Assembly (NCBI GenBank): GCA_049604415.1
Contig: JBMYTN010000012.1
Coordinates: 1 to 64,000 of the forward strand
DNA: 64,000 bases
Source: JBMYTN01 sp049604415
GTDB taxonomy: Bacteria; Pseudomonadota; Alphaproteobacteria; Rhodospirillales; Rhodospirillaceae
Reading direction: 5' to 3'
Below are positions 32,583 through 40,770 of the stretch, one piece after another (positions within the stretch are counted from its first letter, which is position 1; every line of letters begins with the position of its first letter). Position numbers and translations under genes: made by a program. The notes beneath the pieces are model-generated. The model saw only the letters and a list, made by a program, of their open reading frames with translations, was not told where the DNA came from and did not search any database.

Positions 32583-33355
32583 CAGCGCAAAAAATCGATT
32601 TAAACGCAGATATGGGCGAAAGCTTTGGTGCCTATAGCATGGGCAATGATGCGGCCATGCTCGGCATTGTCTCTTCCGCCAACATTGCCTGCGGCTTCCA
32701 TGGCGGCGATCCGGTGGTGCTGACCAAAACCGTGGCCCTGGCCGGGGACAATGGCGTCGCCCTGGGGGCCCATCCCTCCTTTCCCGACCTGCAAGGCTTC
32801 GGGCGGCGCAAAATGCATCTCTCGGCTTCGGAACTGGCGGCCTGCCTGACCTATCAGATCGGGGCGCTACAAGGCATCGCCGCCGCCCAAGGCCAGCGGG
32901 TGGTCCATGTCAAACCCCATGGGGCGTTGAACAATATGGCCAGCGTCGATCTGGAGATGGCTCTGACCATCGCCCGGGCGATCAAGGCCTTGGATCCCAC
33001 GCTGATCCTGATGGCCACCGCCGGATCCTGTCTGTTCCAGGCCGGAGAGCAGGTCGGGCTGCCCACCGCCGGGGAGATCTTTTCCGACCGGACCTATCAG
33101 GAGGACGGCACCCTAACGCCCCGATCCCAGCCCGATGCCATGATCCATGAGCCCAGCCAAAGCGTGGCCCAGATCCTGCGCTTCTTGGAGGCTGGCGGCA
33201 TTGTCACCCCGTCAGGCGCGGTGATCAAAACCCCGATCCACAGCGTCTGCGTCCATGGCGACAGCCAGGGCGCATTGGCCATCGCCCAAAGCCTGCGACA
33301 GGAACTGGGCGCGGCGGGGGTCACGCTCTGTGCCCTGCAGGACGCGCTGGGGTAA
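32579..33355 (+). CDS. pxpA: 5-oxoprolinase subunit PxpA (LamB/YcsF family)
   Basis: 258 aa from a GTG start at 32579. N-terminal DLNADMGESFGAYSMGND and NIACGFHGGDP are the metal-site signatures of the LamB/YcsF family, followed by GAHPSFPDLQGFGRR and VKPHGALNNM and the late CVHGDSQGALAIA. It provides the amide-opening part of the ATP-dependent 5-oxoprolinase complex with PxpBC. It is the last gene of the operon; the next gene is about 100 bp on and belongs to a different function. Confidence 0.95.
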   Translation: MTAQKIDLNADMGESFGAYSMGNDAAMLGIVSSANIACGFHGGDPVVLTKTVALAGDNGVALGAHPSFPDLQGFGRRKMHLSASELAACLTYQIGALQGIAAAQGQRVVHVKPHGALNNMASVDLEMALTIARAIKALDPTLILMATAGSCLFQAGEQVGLPTAGEIFSDRTYQEDGTLTPRSQPDAMIHEPSQSVAQILRFLEAGGIVTPSGAVIKTPIHSVCVHGDSQGALAIAQSLRQELGAAGVTLCALQDALG

Positions 33356-33453
33356 GGCGCACCCAAGTTGTTCCTTGAGTGAACCCAGCAGGCTGATTAT
33401 GTGTCTCGACCAAGGGGTGGCAGGATCTCTGTCCCGAATACCCTTAAGGAGAC

Positions 33454-33894
33454 ATGCTGTTGGCTGCGATTGACCTAAAATCCATCTCCGTCCTGGTCAT
33501 CGAGGACGAGGCCTTTATGCGCAACATCATCCTGCGCTTCCTGCAGGAGATCGGCGTCGGCAATGTCTACAGCGCCGCAGATGGCCGCAAGGGCCTGCAG
33601 ATCCTGATGGAGGAAGGGGCCAAGATCGACATCATTCTGCTCGATCTGCATATGCCGCAAATTGAGGGCCAGGATGTCCTAAAATATATCCGCTTTTCCA
33701 AGGATGTGGCCGACCCCAATATCCCGGTTCTGGTGATCACCGGGGAGTCTGAAGAAGCCATGGTCAAAACCGTGGCCGCGCTCAATGTCTCGGGCTATCT
33801 GGTCAAGCCGGTCTCGAAAAAGGACATGACCCTGCGGCTGGTCCGCGCCCTGACCCTGGCGAAAAAATCCGCCGACCCGAAGAGCGCATCATGA
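33454..33894 (+). CDS. Single-domain response regulator (CheY-like)
   Basis: 146 aa, AAGGAG in front of ATG 33454. A bare receiver domain: acidic pair in VIEDEAFMRN, phospho-acceptor Asp64 in LLDLHMPQ, the switch Thr in VITGESEE, and the Lys of LVKPVSKKD. A short basic tail (LTLAKKSADPKSAS) follows, with no output domain. The last codon overlaps the hybrid kinase start by 4 bp (ATGA), so the two are co-translated and it is the likely phosphate target of that kinase or its Hpt domain. Confidence 0.93.
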   Translation: MLLAAIDLKSISVLVIEDEAFMRNIILRFLQEIGVGNVYSAADGRKGLQILMEEGAKIDIILLDLHMPQIEGQDVLKYIRFSKDVADPNIPVLVITGESEEAMVKTVAALNVSGYLVKPVSKKDMTLRLVRALTLAKKSADPKSAS

Positions 33895-36053
33895 GCGCGG
33901 CGGGGTCCGACCGCTCCGGGGTTTATGGCGCGGAAAAAGCCTTCATCGAAGACTGGGCCGCCCGCCGCAAAGACGACAGCCTGACCCCCGGCGATCTGGA
34001 TGATATCGAGGCCAAATACCGCGCCCTGCTGAAAGGGGCCAGTCGGTTGGTGCGGATTTCCGACATCAATGAGGAAGCCCTGCGCGCCGCCCGGGAATCC
34101 GCTGAGGCCGCCAACCGCGCCAAGTCGATGTTCCTGTCGACCATGAGCCATGAGATCCGCACCCCAATGAATGGGGTTTTGGCGATCATTGATCTGCTGC
34201 TGGAAACCCCGCTGGAGGACGACCAGCGCCGGATGCTCGACACGGTGCAGCATTCGGCCAAATCCCTGCTGACCGTGATCAACGATATTCTGGATTTTTC
34301 CAAGATCGAGGCCGGGCGGATCTCCATTGAGTCCCTCGCCTTTGACCCGGTGGACCTGATCGAAGATGTCGCCCAAACCCTGTGGCAAACCGCCCGGGAT
34401 GGCGATGTCCAACTGAGCGTCCAGTTTGGTCCCGACCTGCCCGCAGCGGTTCAGGGCGATCCGGGGCGCCTGCGCCAGATCCTGGTCAATCTGATCGGCA
34501 ATGCGATCAAATTCACCGCCCCATCGGACAAGGGCGAGCAAGGCCGGGTGACCATCAACGTTTCGGCGGGAGCCCCGCAAGACGCCATCACACCCCTGAC
34601 CATCGCCATTGCCGACACTGGCATTGGCATGGCCCCGGAAACCATCGCCAAGCTGTTCAATCAATTCACCCAGGCTGATAAGAGCATCACCCGGCGCTTT
34701 GGCGGCACCGGTTTGGGTTTGGCAATTTCGCGCAATCTGGTTGGGCTGATGGGCGGCAGCATCGATGTGACCAGCGCGCTGGATGAGGGCTCGACCTTCT
34801 TCGTCACCCTCCCCTTCGCCGCCGCCGAAACAGCACAGCCCGATCCGGAGTCTCCTCCCCCAGCCTTGGCCGATCTCACCTGCCTGCTCGATCCGGCGGT
34901 GAAGGCCGCCCTGCCCGATCTGGCCCAGCGCCTGGAGGCCCTTGGCGCGGTGGTCCAAGACCCGGAGCCGGACGCGGATCTGCTGGTCAGCCGGGCTTTG
35001 GATCCGGACCCGGTCTGGGTCTACAGCACACAGACCTTGGAAGAGGCCGAGGGCGATCCAATGATCCTGGCCGGGGATGGTGGGTTGGTGCTGCTGGGCG
35101 AAACGGGGCCTGAGGCCCTGCCAGAGGGCGTGGTCGCTGTGCGCCCCGGCCCCTCGCCCAGCCGCAACACCATCGACGCCATTGCCCGGGCGGCGGGGCG
35201 GACCCTGCAAAGCGCCCCCAGCGCTCTGGAAACCGCCGCGATACCGAAATGCGTGCCGCCCAGCCGCTTGGAGGCCATTGCCCAGAATCAGCTGGTTTTG
35301 GTCGCCGAGGACAATGCCACCAACCAGGATGTCATTGGCCGCCAATTGACCCGGCTGGGCTATGCCCATGAGATCGTCGATGACGGCCAACAGGCCTTGG
35401 AGGCGCTGCAATCGGGCAAGCACGCCATTTTGCTGACCGATCTGCACATGCCGCATCTGGATGGCTATGAGCTGACCCGGACGGTGCGAGACGCCGAACA
35501 AGCAAACGGCCCGCGCCTACCGATCCTCGCCATCACCGCCAATGCTTTGGTCGGGGAGGCCGCCAAGGGGCTGGCCATGGGCATGGATGGCTATCTGACC
35601 AAGCCCATCGACTTAACCGAGCTCTATCGCAGTCTCTGTGCCCAAATCGGTCCGCCAAAGGGAGCCTCCTTGGCGGAAAGCAAAGCCGAGCCCAGCGCCA
35701 AGGCCGCGCTGCCGGGCGTGGAGGGGGTGCTGGATCTGTCCTTCCTGGAAGAGAATTTCGGCGGCGATCCGGCAGTCTTAAGCGACATTTTGGCCGGGTT
35801 CCAGGACAGTGCCGAACCGTTGCTGGAGATCGTTCTGACCGCCGCCGATGCGCCTGCGGTGATTTCTGCGGCCCATAGCCTGAAGTCGTCCGCGCGCACG
35901 GTCGGGGCGGTTCAAATCGCACAACGGGTGATCGAGATCGAACGGCGCTGCAAAGAAAACCCGGCTGCGGTCACTGATTTGGCGGCGGACCGTGCGGCCC
36001 TGCGCGAAGACTGGACCCGCTTGCTGGCCACCATTGATGGCATATGCTCTTAA
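33891..36053 (+). CDS. Soluble hybrid sensor histidine kinase with receiver and Hpt domains
   Basis: 720 aa without a membrane segment or classic sensor. Residues 1-75 are a charged, partly coiled stretch. HisKA has His87 in MSHEIRTPMN; HATPase follows to about 305 (DTGIGMAPETIA, GGTGLGLAIS). Residues about 320-450 look like a degraded receiver without its aspartate. A functional receiver spans about 463-580 with Asp517 (LLTDLHMPHLDG), and an Hpt domain at about 610-715 with His662 in AAHSLKSSARTVGA. A full phosphorelay is thus in one chain, passing to the small receiver upstream. Lack of a sensor means the input comes from another protein; the stressosome operon convergent to it is a candidate (inference). 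Confidence 0.94.
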   Translation: MSAAGSDRSGVYGAEKAFIEDWAARRKDDSLTPGDLDDIEAKYRALLKGASRLVRISDINEEALRAARESAEAANRAKSMFLSTMSHEIRTPMNGVLAIIDLLLETPLEDDQRRMLDTVQHSAKSLLTVINDILDFSKIEAGRISIESLAFDPVDLIEDVAQTLWQTARDGDVQLSVQFGPDLPAAVQGDPGRLRQILVNLIGNAIKFTAPSDKGEQGRVTINVSAGAPQDAITPLTIAIADTGIGMAPETIAKLFNQFTQADKSITRRFGGTGLGLAISRNLVGLMGGSIDVTSALDEGSTFFVTLPFAAAETAQPDPESPPPALADLTCLLDPAVKAALPDLAQRLEALGAVVQDPEPDADLLVSRALDPDPVWVYSTQTLEEAEGDPMILAGDGGLVLLGETGPEALPEGVVAVRPGPSPSRNTIDAIARAAGRTLQSAPSALETAAIPKCVPPSRLEAIAQNQLVLVAEDNATNQDVIGRQLTRLGYAHEIVDDGQQALEALQSGKHAILLTDLHMPHLDGYELTRTVRDAEQANGPRLPILAITANALVGEAAKGLAMGMDGYLTKPIDLTELYRSLCAQIGPPKGASLAESKAEPSAKAALPGVEGVLDLSFLEENFGGDPAVLSDILAGFQDSAEPLLEIVLTAADAPAVISAAHSLKSSARTVGAVQIAQRVIEIERRCKENPAAVTDLAADRAALREDWTRLLATIDGICS

Positions 36054-36079
36054 GTTGGCGCAACGCCCCCTTGTCGGAG

Positions 36080-36244
36080 GAGTTTTTAGTGCTTCAGTCG
36101 CCAGGATCTTTTTTTGTGTCTCACGACAAGTCGCTTCGCTCCTGTCTCCGACGGGGCGGGAGAGTTTTTTTAGCGCTTCAGTCGCCAGCATCTTTTTTTG
36201 TGTCTCACGACAGGTCGCTTCGCTCCTGTCTCCGACGGGGCGGG
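36080..36244 (+). repeat. Tandem pair of an 81-83-bp dispersed repeat
   Basis: Two near-identical copies (36080-36160 and 36162-36244) of a unit starting GAG-T(5-7)-AG(T/C)GCTTCAGTCGCCAG, then T7, GTGTCTCACGACA, CGCTTCGCTCCTGTC and CCGACGGGGCGGG. GACAGG and CCTGTC inside the second copy can form a stem. A third, partial copy is at 23338-23393. The rest of the 323-bp gap 36054-36376 between the convergent kinase and stressosome operons shows no gene. Confidence 0.85.
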
Positions 36245-36376
36245 CCATGGGGCCCGGGGCTGCAGTCGCAGCCCTTGGGGACTTCTAGCACCCTTGTGAT
36301 TGTTATTGGCACACGGCTGAAACCTTCGCACGACACCCCCCCTGCCGGAGGCATAAGGGCTCCGGGTCCTACCCGG

Positions 36377-37504
36377 TTAGAAGGCCCAGCCGGGGCCGAG
36401 GCGGAGGAGAACGATCGAGGCGTCATCCTCTTTGCTGGCGTGCTCGGCGATCATTTTTTCCGCGACGCGCTGCAGGACGACGCCCCGGCGGGCGCGGATC
36501 TTCTCCAGGGGAAGACGCTCGGGCAGGCCATCGCTCCAAAAGGCCAGGATATCACCCGCATTATAGGGCCGGGTGGTTGGCTGCAAGCTCTCCAGGACGC
36601 CATCACCGACAATACCGTTTTGCGAGGCGAGACCGGTCATGCGCGCCGTCAACAGACTGGCGCGGACATTGCCGACACCAAGGAAGGTGAAGGTTTTGGC
36701 GGCCAGATCCACATGGGCCAGGGCCAGGGCCGCGCCACGACTGCCCGCCAGGGTCTTGTGCAGGCCCTGCATCATCGGCTCTGGGGCCAGGGTCCGGTGG
36801 GCGTCCATCCAGGCAATGGCCTTGCGGGAGGTCTCGCTGGCCTCTGGGCCGTGGCCGAGGGCGTCGGACAGCCCCAACAGGCCTGCGCTGTCACCAATCC
36901 GCCAGACTCCGCCCCAATCGCCGCAAACCTGCAGGCCACCATAGCCTGCCCAGGCGAAGCCAAAATTCACCGGGTCGCGGTTGCGATAGCGGCTTTCCTG
37001 CTGCCGGGCCGGGGCGGTGACCACCGAGCGGCGGATCGGAGCCTTGCTGCGGACCAACTCGACCAGGATTGTGGTGCCGGTGGGGCCGGTGTCGAGGCGG
37101 AAGCCATCGGCGAGGCGGCGGACACCGGGCAGGCCGATGCCCAGGCCGGGACCGGAGGTGAAGCCATCGGTCATGGCCTTGTCGGGATCGGCGATGCCGG
37201 GGCCTCGGTCGGTGACCTCCAGATAGAGATGGGTTTTGGCCCCGGCGGTCAGGGTCCAGAAGGTGCAGCTGCCCAGGGCGGCATAGCGCAGAATGTTGCG
37301 GGTGAGTTCGGAGAGGATGGTGACCGCCGCGCTGCGATCCGCATCCTCCCAGCCCAGGCGACGGACGACCTGTTCCAAGCCATGGCAGGCCGCTGTGCTG
37401 TCCGGATTGGTCCGGACCGGGAATTGGGTGACCCGCTGGGCCGCGTCGGGGACCTTCAGATCGGTCTGGCCGAGGGTTTGCTGAACCGGGCGCAGGCCGC
37501 TCAT
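36377..37504 (-). CDS. RsbT-like kinase fused to RsbX-like PP2C phosphatase
   Basis: 375 aa. Residues about 30-150 form a GHKL-type kinase domain of the RsbT/anti-sigma class: ILSELTRNILRYA (N box), EVTDRGPGIADPD and GLGIGLPGVRRLADGF. Residues about 175-370 are a small PP2C-type phosphatase like RsbX, with LGLSDALGHGPEAS and the terminal EDDASIVLLRLG. In B. subtilis RsbT phosphorylates RsbS and RsbR, and RsbX removes those phosphates; here both are in one chain. The start overlaps the RsbS gene end by 4 bp. It is the last gene of the operon. Cytosolic. Confidence 0.88.
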   Translation of the reverse strand: MSGLRPVQQTLGQTDLKVPDAAQRVTQFPVRTNPDSTAACHGLEQVVRRLGWEDADRSAAVTILSELTRNILRYAALGSCTFWTLTAGAKTHLYLEVTDRGPGIADPDKAMTDGFTSGPGLGIGLPGVRRLADGFRLDTGPTGTTILVELVRSKAPIRRSVVTAPARQQESRYRNRDPVNFGFAWAGYGGLQVCGDWGGVWRIGDSAGLLGLSDALGHGPEASETSRKAIAWMDAHRTLAPEPMMQGLHKTLAGSRGAALALAHVDLAAKTFTFLGVGNVRASLLTARMTGLASQNGIVGDGVLESLQPTTRPYNAGDILAFWSDGLPERLPLEKIRARRGVVLQRVAEKMIAEHASKEDDASIVLLRLGPGWAF

Positions 37505-37935
37505 GAGCGCTCCCCGCTATGACGTTTCCCATTGGCCCGTTCCCCATTGGCGCGTTCTGGCGGGCGGGCCGCCGATCCGGCGGCGGCGATGCGGCTGACC
37601 AGATAGTCCATGCCCTCGCCCAGATTGAGCATGGTGCGGAAGCGCACCCGCCCGCCGGTCATCTCCGACATCACCACGGCGACAGAGGGCTTCATGCCGC
37701 AGACCACCACCTGGCCGCCGAGCAGGGCGGCCATATCTGCCGTTTGCTGGATGACCTGGATCAGATAGCTGTCCATGCGCTCAATGGCGCTGACATCGAT
37801 CAGGACGCCCCGGCCCTCGCCTGATTGCAGCAGGCGCATCAGGTCGCTCTGCAGCCCGGCGGCGTCGCGATCGGTCAGATCGTCGAGCAAAGCGGTCAGC
37901 AAAACCCCGCGATAGAGCATCACCGGGATGCGCAT
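37501..37935 (-). CDS. rsbS: Stressosome STAS-domain protein RsbS
   Basis: 144 aa, single STAS domain. IPVMLYRGVLLTALLDDL at the start and LIDVSAIERMDSYLIQV place the phospho-acceptor serine at Ser56, aligned with Ser59 of B. subtilis RsbS. GGQVVVCGMKPSVAVVMSEM follows. The C-terminal tail (RPPERANGERANGKRHSG) is charged and variable. RsbS forms the stressosome core together with RsbR and is phosphorylated by RsbT. It lies 22 bp after the RsbR gene. Confidence 0.9.
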   Translation of the reverse strand: MRIPVMLYRGVLLTALLDDLTDRDAAGLQSDLMRLLQSGEGRGVLIDVSAIERMDSYLIQVIQQTADMAALLGGQVVVCGMKPSVAVVMSEMTGGRVRFRTMLNLGEGMDYLVSRIAAAGSAARPPERANGERANGKRHSGERS

Positions 37936-37957
37936 GGATGGGCCTCCTACCCTGTGG

Positions 37958-38773
37958 CTAGTCTATGGTCTCGCCGACCAAACGCAGGCCTTCCTGGATG
38001 CCCGAGCGCAGCGTGCCTTTGGTGTTCACATTGGACAGATCGACGCCAAGCTGAACCAGGGTTTGTGCGCCGGTGGGGTTGATGCCGGTCAGCACCACCT
38101 CGGAGCCGAGCATTTTGGCCGCCGCCACTGCCTTCAGGATATGTCGGGCGACATCAGTATCGATCACATTGACCCCGGTGACGTCAAGAATGGCCACCTT
38201 GGCTTCGAATTGGGAGACGGTGTTGAGCAGACGTTCGATGACCATGCTGGCGCGCTCGCTGTCGATGGTGCCGATCAGCGGCATCAGGACAATGCCATCG
38301 AACAGCTGCAAAGCCGGGGTGGAGAGGTCGAGCAGGGAGCGGCGTTGCTCCTCAATAATGCTTTGGGATTCCTTCAGGTCCGAAATGTCGCGGATGACGC
38401 CGACATAATAGCGGTCCGCGCCATGGTCGACTTGGGAGACGGACAAATCGATGGGGAACATTTCGCCATTGGCCCGCCGGGCAATGTCTTCGCGGCCAAT
38501 GCCGATGATTTTGGCGATGCTGGTTTCGGCATAGTTTTGCAAATAGCCGTCATGTTTGGCTGCGGTGTTCTCATGCATCAGCATGCGCACATTTTGGCCG
38601 ATCATTTCCTCGCGGTCATAGCCGAACATGATCGGGATCGCCGCATTGACCGCGCAGATGACCCCCTTGGCGTTGATGATGACGATGCCATCGAGCACGC
38701 ATTCAAAGACGGCGACAAAAAAGTCATCGGGCAACAGGCTCTCGGGCGGAGCGGTCTCTGTGGGGTCACTCAT
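37958..38773 (-). CDS. Stressosome sensor RsbR with PAS N-terminus
   Basis: 271 aa. Residues about 15-135 form a PAS domain (AVFECVLDGIVIINAKGV, GYDREEMIGQNVRMLM, RYYVGVIRDISDLKES), in place of the globin-type N-terminus of B. subtilis RsbRA. A linker helix follows, then a STAS domain (about 150-265) with VIDTDVARHIL (Thr206) and AQTLVQLGVDL (Thr238), candidate equivalents of the phosphorylated threonines of RsbR. A PAS input suggests light, redox or a small ligand, but no cofactor residue could be assigned. Its start overlaps the phosphatase gene end by 4 bp. Confidence 0.88.
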   Translation of the reverse strand: MSDPTETAPPESLLPDDFFVAVFECVLDGIVIINAKGVICAVNAAIPIMFGYDREEMIGQNVRMLMHENTAAKHDGYLQNYAETSIAKIIGIGREDIARRANGEMFPIDLSVSQVDHGADRYYVGVIRDISDLKESQSIIEEQRRSLLDLSTPALQLFDGIVLMPLIGTIDSERASMVIERLLNTVSQFEAKVAILDVTGVNVIDTDVARHILKAVAAAKMLGSEVVLTGINPTGAQTLVQLGVDLSNVNTKGTLRSGIQEGLRLVGETID

Positions 38774-40770
38774 AGTGATTTCCTCTTAGTGTATCGGTTT
38801 TTCATCAGGGGTTGGAAGCCAACCAGGGTGACGTCATCCCGCTGGGGTTCCTGCCCCTTATGGCTGTCGAATATATTCATGACGTAGTCGCCCTGGCGCT
38901 GAAGGGGCAGATTGCCGCTTTCCTGCAGCCCTTGGACCAGGCGGCGGCGGCCAAAGCTGCGCCGGGTGGAGGTGCCGACCTGATCCAGGATCCCATCGGA
39001 GACCATGAAATAGCGCGCGCCATCGCGCAAACGGATGAAATGCCGGGTCGGTTTTACCGTCATCGGGGTTTTGCGGTAGCCCAAATTCAGCCGGTCGCCC
39101 TTGATCACCTCCAGCGCGCCGCCCTGGCTGATCAGCAGATCGCAGCGCGCCCCGGCAAAGGTCAGGCGGCCACGATCGGGCTCGACCCGGCAAAGGCCGA
39201 TCTCAAAGCCATCATCGGAGCTGCCAACCGGGTTGATCTGGCGCAGATTGGTTTTCACCAGGGCATTGGCCCGGGCCAACAGCCGCTCGGGCTCTAAGGT
39301 TTCGGTCACCGCCAGGGACAGGGCAGAGCTGACCACCATGGTCATCAAAGCGCCGGGCACCCCATGGCCGGTGCAGTCATAGAGCGCGATGTAATGGGCA
39401 CCCTGGTCCTGGTGATACCAATACATATCGCCGCTGACCTGATCCCGGGGCCGCCAGACCACATAATGGGCATAGAAGGCCGCGTCCAAGGCTTCGGTGG
39501 GCGGCAGCAGGGCCTGCTGGATCCGGGTGGCGTAGCTGATGGAGCCAGAGATGACATCAAAGGCGTCGGCCAGCCGGGCCTCGGCGGCGCGGTATTCGGT
39601 GACATCGCTGAGCAGCACCACATGGCCGCCAGTGGGGCGGGGCAAGCGCCGGACGTCATAGACCCGGTCCTCGCCATAGCGGCAATCCTGGCGCTGCAGG
39701 CCATCGGGGCCGGGGGTGGCGGTGGGGTCGAGCTTGTCCAACAGCTGGCGCAGGCGTTCTGCAATATCTGCTGCATCGCCAGGCTTGTCCTGCGTTGGGT
39801 CTCCGAGGGGCAGGTCGCGGAAATGCTGGTTAAACAGCTCCGGTTGGCCAGAGGGATCGACCATGACCAGGGCGTCAGGCAGGGTCTCGATGGCATCGCG
39901 CATCTGGCGCTCTGCTGCGCCCAGGGCCGCCGTGCGCTCGGCAACCCGGCTTTCCAGCACATCTTGGGACTGCTGCAACTGGTCCATCAAATGGCGCTGA
40001 CCGGCCATGGTGACTTTCAAACGCTGGGCATGGGCATAGCCCACCGCGATCAGGCCCAGGAACAGCAGCAGGATGGTCAGTTGGATGCCCTGGACCACCA
40101 CGGCGGCCTGGCGTTCCGCCGCCTGCCCGGCCAGCACAGAGCCCCGGAGCACCCGGGACAGGGTGGCCCGGTGGATGGCACGCTCCCGCTTATAGCCCTT
40201 GACGGTCAGCAGTGCTGCCGCCGCGTCCCAGTCTTCCAGCTCGAAATGGGCCAGGACCTCGGTTTCCAGGCCGGACAGGACCGCATCGGAGCCGCGCAAT
40301 TGGTCAAAATCGGCCACCAAGGCCGGGTCCTGGGCCGAAGCGCGGCCTTCTTCCAGCAGGGCTTCCTTGGTTTGTCTCCAGGCCGGGAGATTGGCCACCG
40401 GGCGGGTGGATTGGGAGGCCAAGGCCAGGGCCAACCGGTCCGAAAGCTTTTGATCCAGGGCGATGATGCGCTCGGACTGGGTGACGGTCTGCTGCAGGGC
40501 GGTGTCTTGCTCGGTGAAATGCTGATTAGCGAAGAACAGCGCGCCGAAGGCCAGAAACTGGAAAACAATGGTCATGCCCAGCGCCAAGGGGTGGGACAGG
40601 GCCTTGAGCAGTGGGTTGATGGCTCGAGGCCGGGCCGGGCTTTCGGCGGGGGCTGTGGAGGCTTTAGGGGCTTCGAGCGCGGTGGGCGCTTGCTCGGCGG
40701 CCCGCTGGGTTTGCAGGGGCGCGCTGTCGGTGCGGGGGGCCAGGGCTTTGGGATCGAAATCGGCGTTCAT
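38770..40770 (-). CDS. Membrane PP2C (SpoIIE/RsbU-like) phosphatase with periplasmic sensor
   Basis: 666 aa. The N-terminal 50 residues are Ala/Pro-rich. TM1 is about 62-82 and TM2 about 225-246, enclosing a helical extracytoplasmic domain of about 140 residues. A coiled coil (about 250-290), a PAS domain (about 291-410) and a PP2C domain (about 430-655) follow. The phosphatase metal residues are in DQVSGDMYW and DCTGHGVPGALM, with the final catalytic aspartate in MVSDGILDQVG. RsbU-type enzymes dephosphorylate an anti-sigma antagonist. The helical periplasmic domain is of the kind that binds periplasmic ligand-binding proteins (as in TorS with TorT). It overlaps the binding-protein gene by 4 bp. 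Confidence 0.9.
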   Translation of the reverse strand: MNADFDPKALAPRTDSAPLQTQRAAEQAPTALEAPKASTAPAESPARPRAINPLLKALSHPLALGMTIVFQFLAFGALFFANQHFTEQDTALQQTVTQSERIIALDQKLSDRLALALASQSTRPVANLPAWRQTKEALLEEGRASAQDPALVADFDQLRGSDAVLSGLETEVLAHFELEDWDAAAALLTVKGYKRERAIHRATLSRVLRGSVLAGQAAERQAAVVVQGIQLTILLLFLGLIAVGYAHAQRLKVTMAGQRHLMDQLQQSQDVLESRVAERTAALGAAERQMRDAIETLPDALVMVDPSGQPELFNQHFRDLPLGDPTQDKPGDAADIAERLRQLLDKLDPTATPGPDGLQRQDCRYGEDRVYDVRRLPRPTGGHVVLLSDVTEYRAAEARLADAFDVISGSISYATRIQQALLPPTEALDAAFYAHYVVWRPRDQVSGDMYWYHQDQGAHYIALYDCTGHGVPGALMTMVVSSALSLAVTETLEPERLLARANALVKTNLRQINPVGSSDDGFEIGLCRVEPDRGRLTFAGARCDLLISQGGALEVIKGDRLNLGYRKTPMTVKPTRHFIRLRDGARYFMVSDGILDQVGTSTRRSFGRRRLVQGLQESGNLPLQRQGDYVMNIFDSHKGQEPQRDDVTLVGFQPLMKNRYTKRKSL

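Noticed and set aside
36044..37522. 492-aa plus-strand frame
   Set aside because: Contains the 82-bp repeats and the shadow of the RsbT-X fusion.
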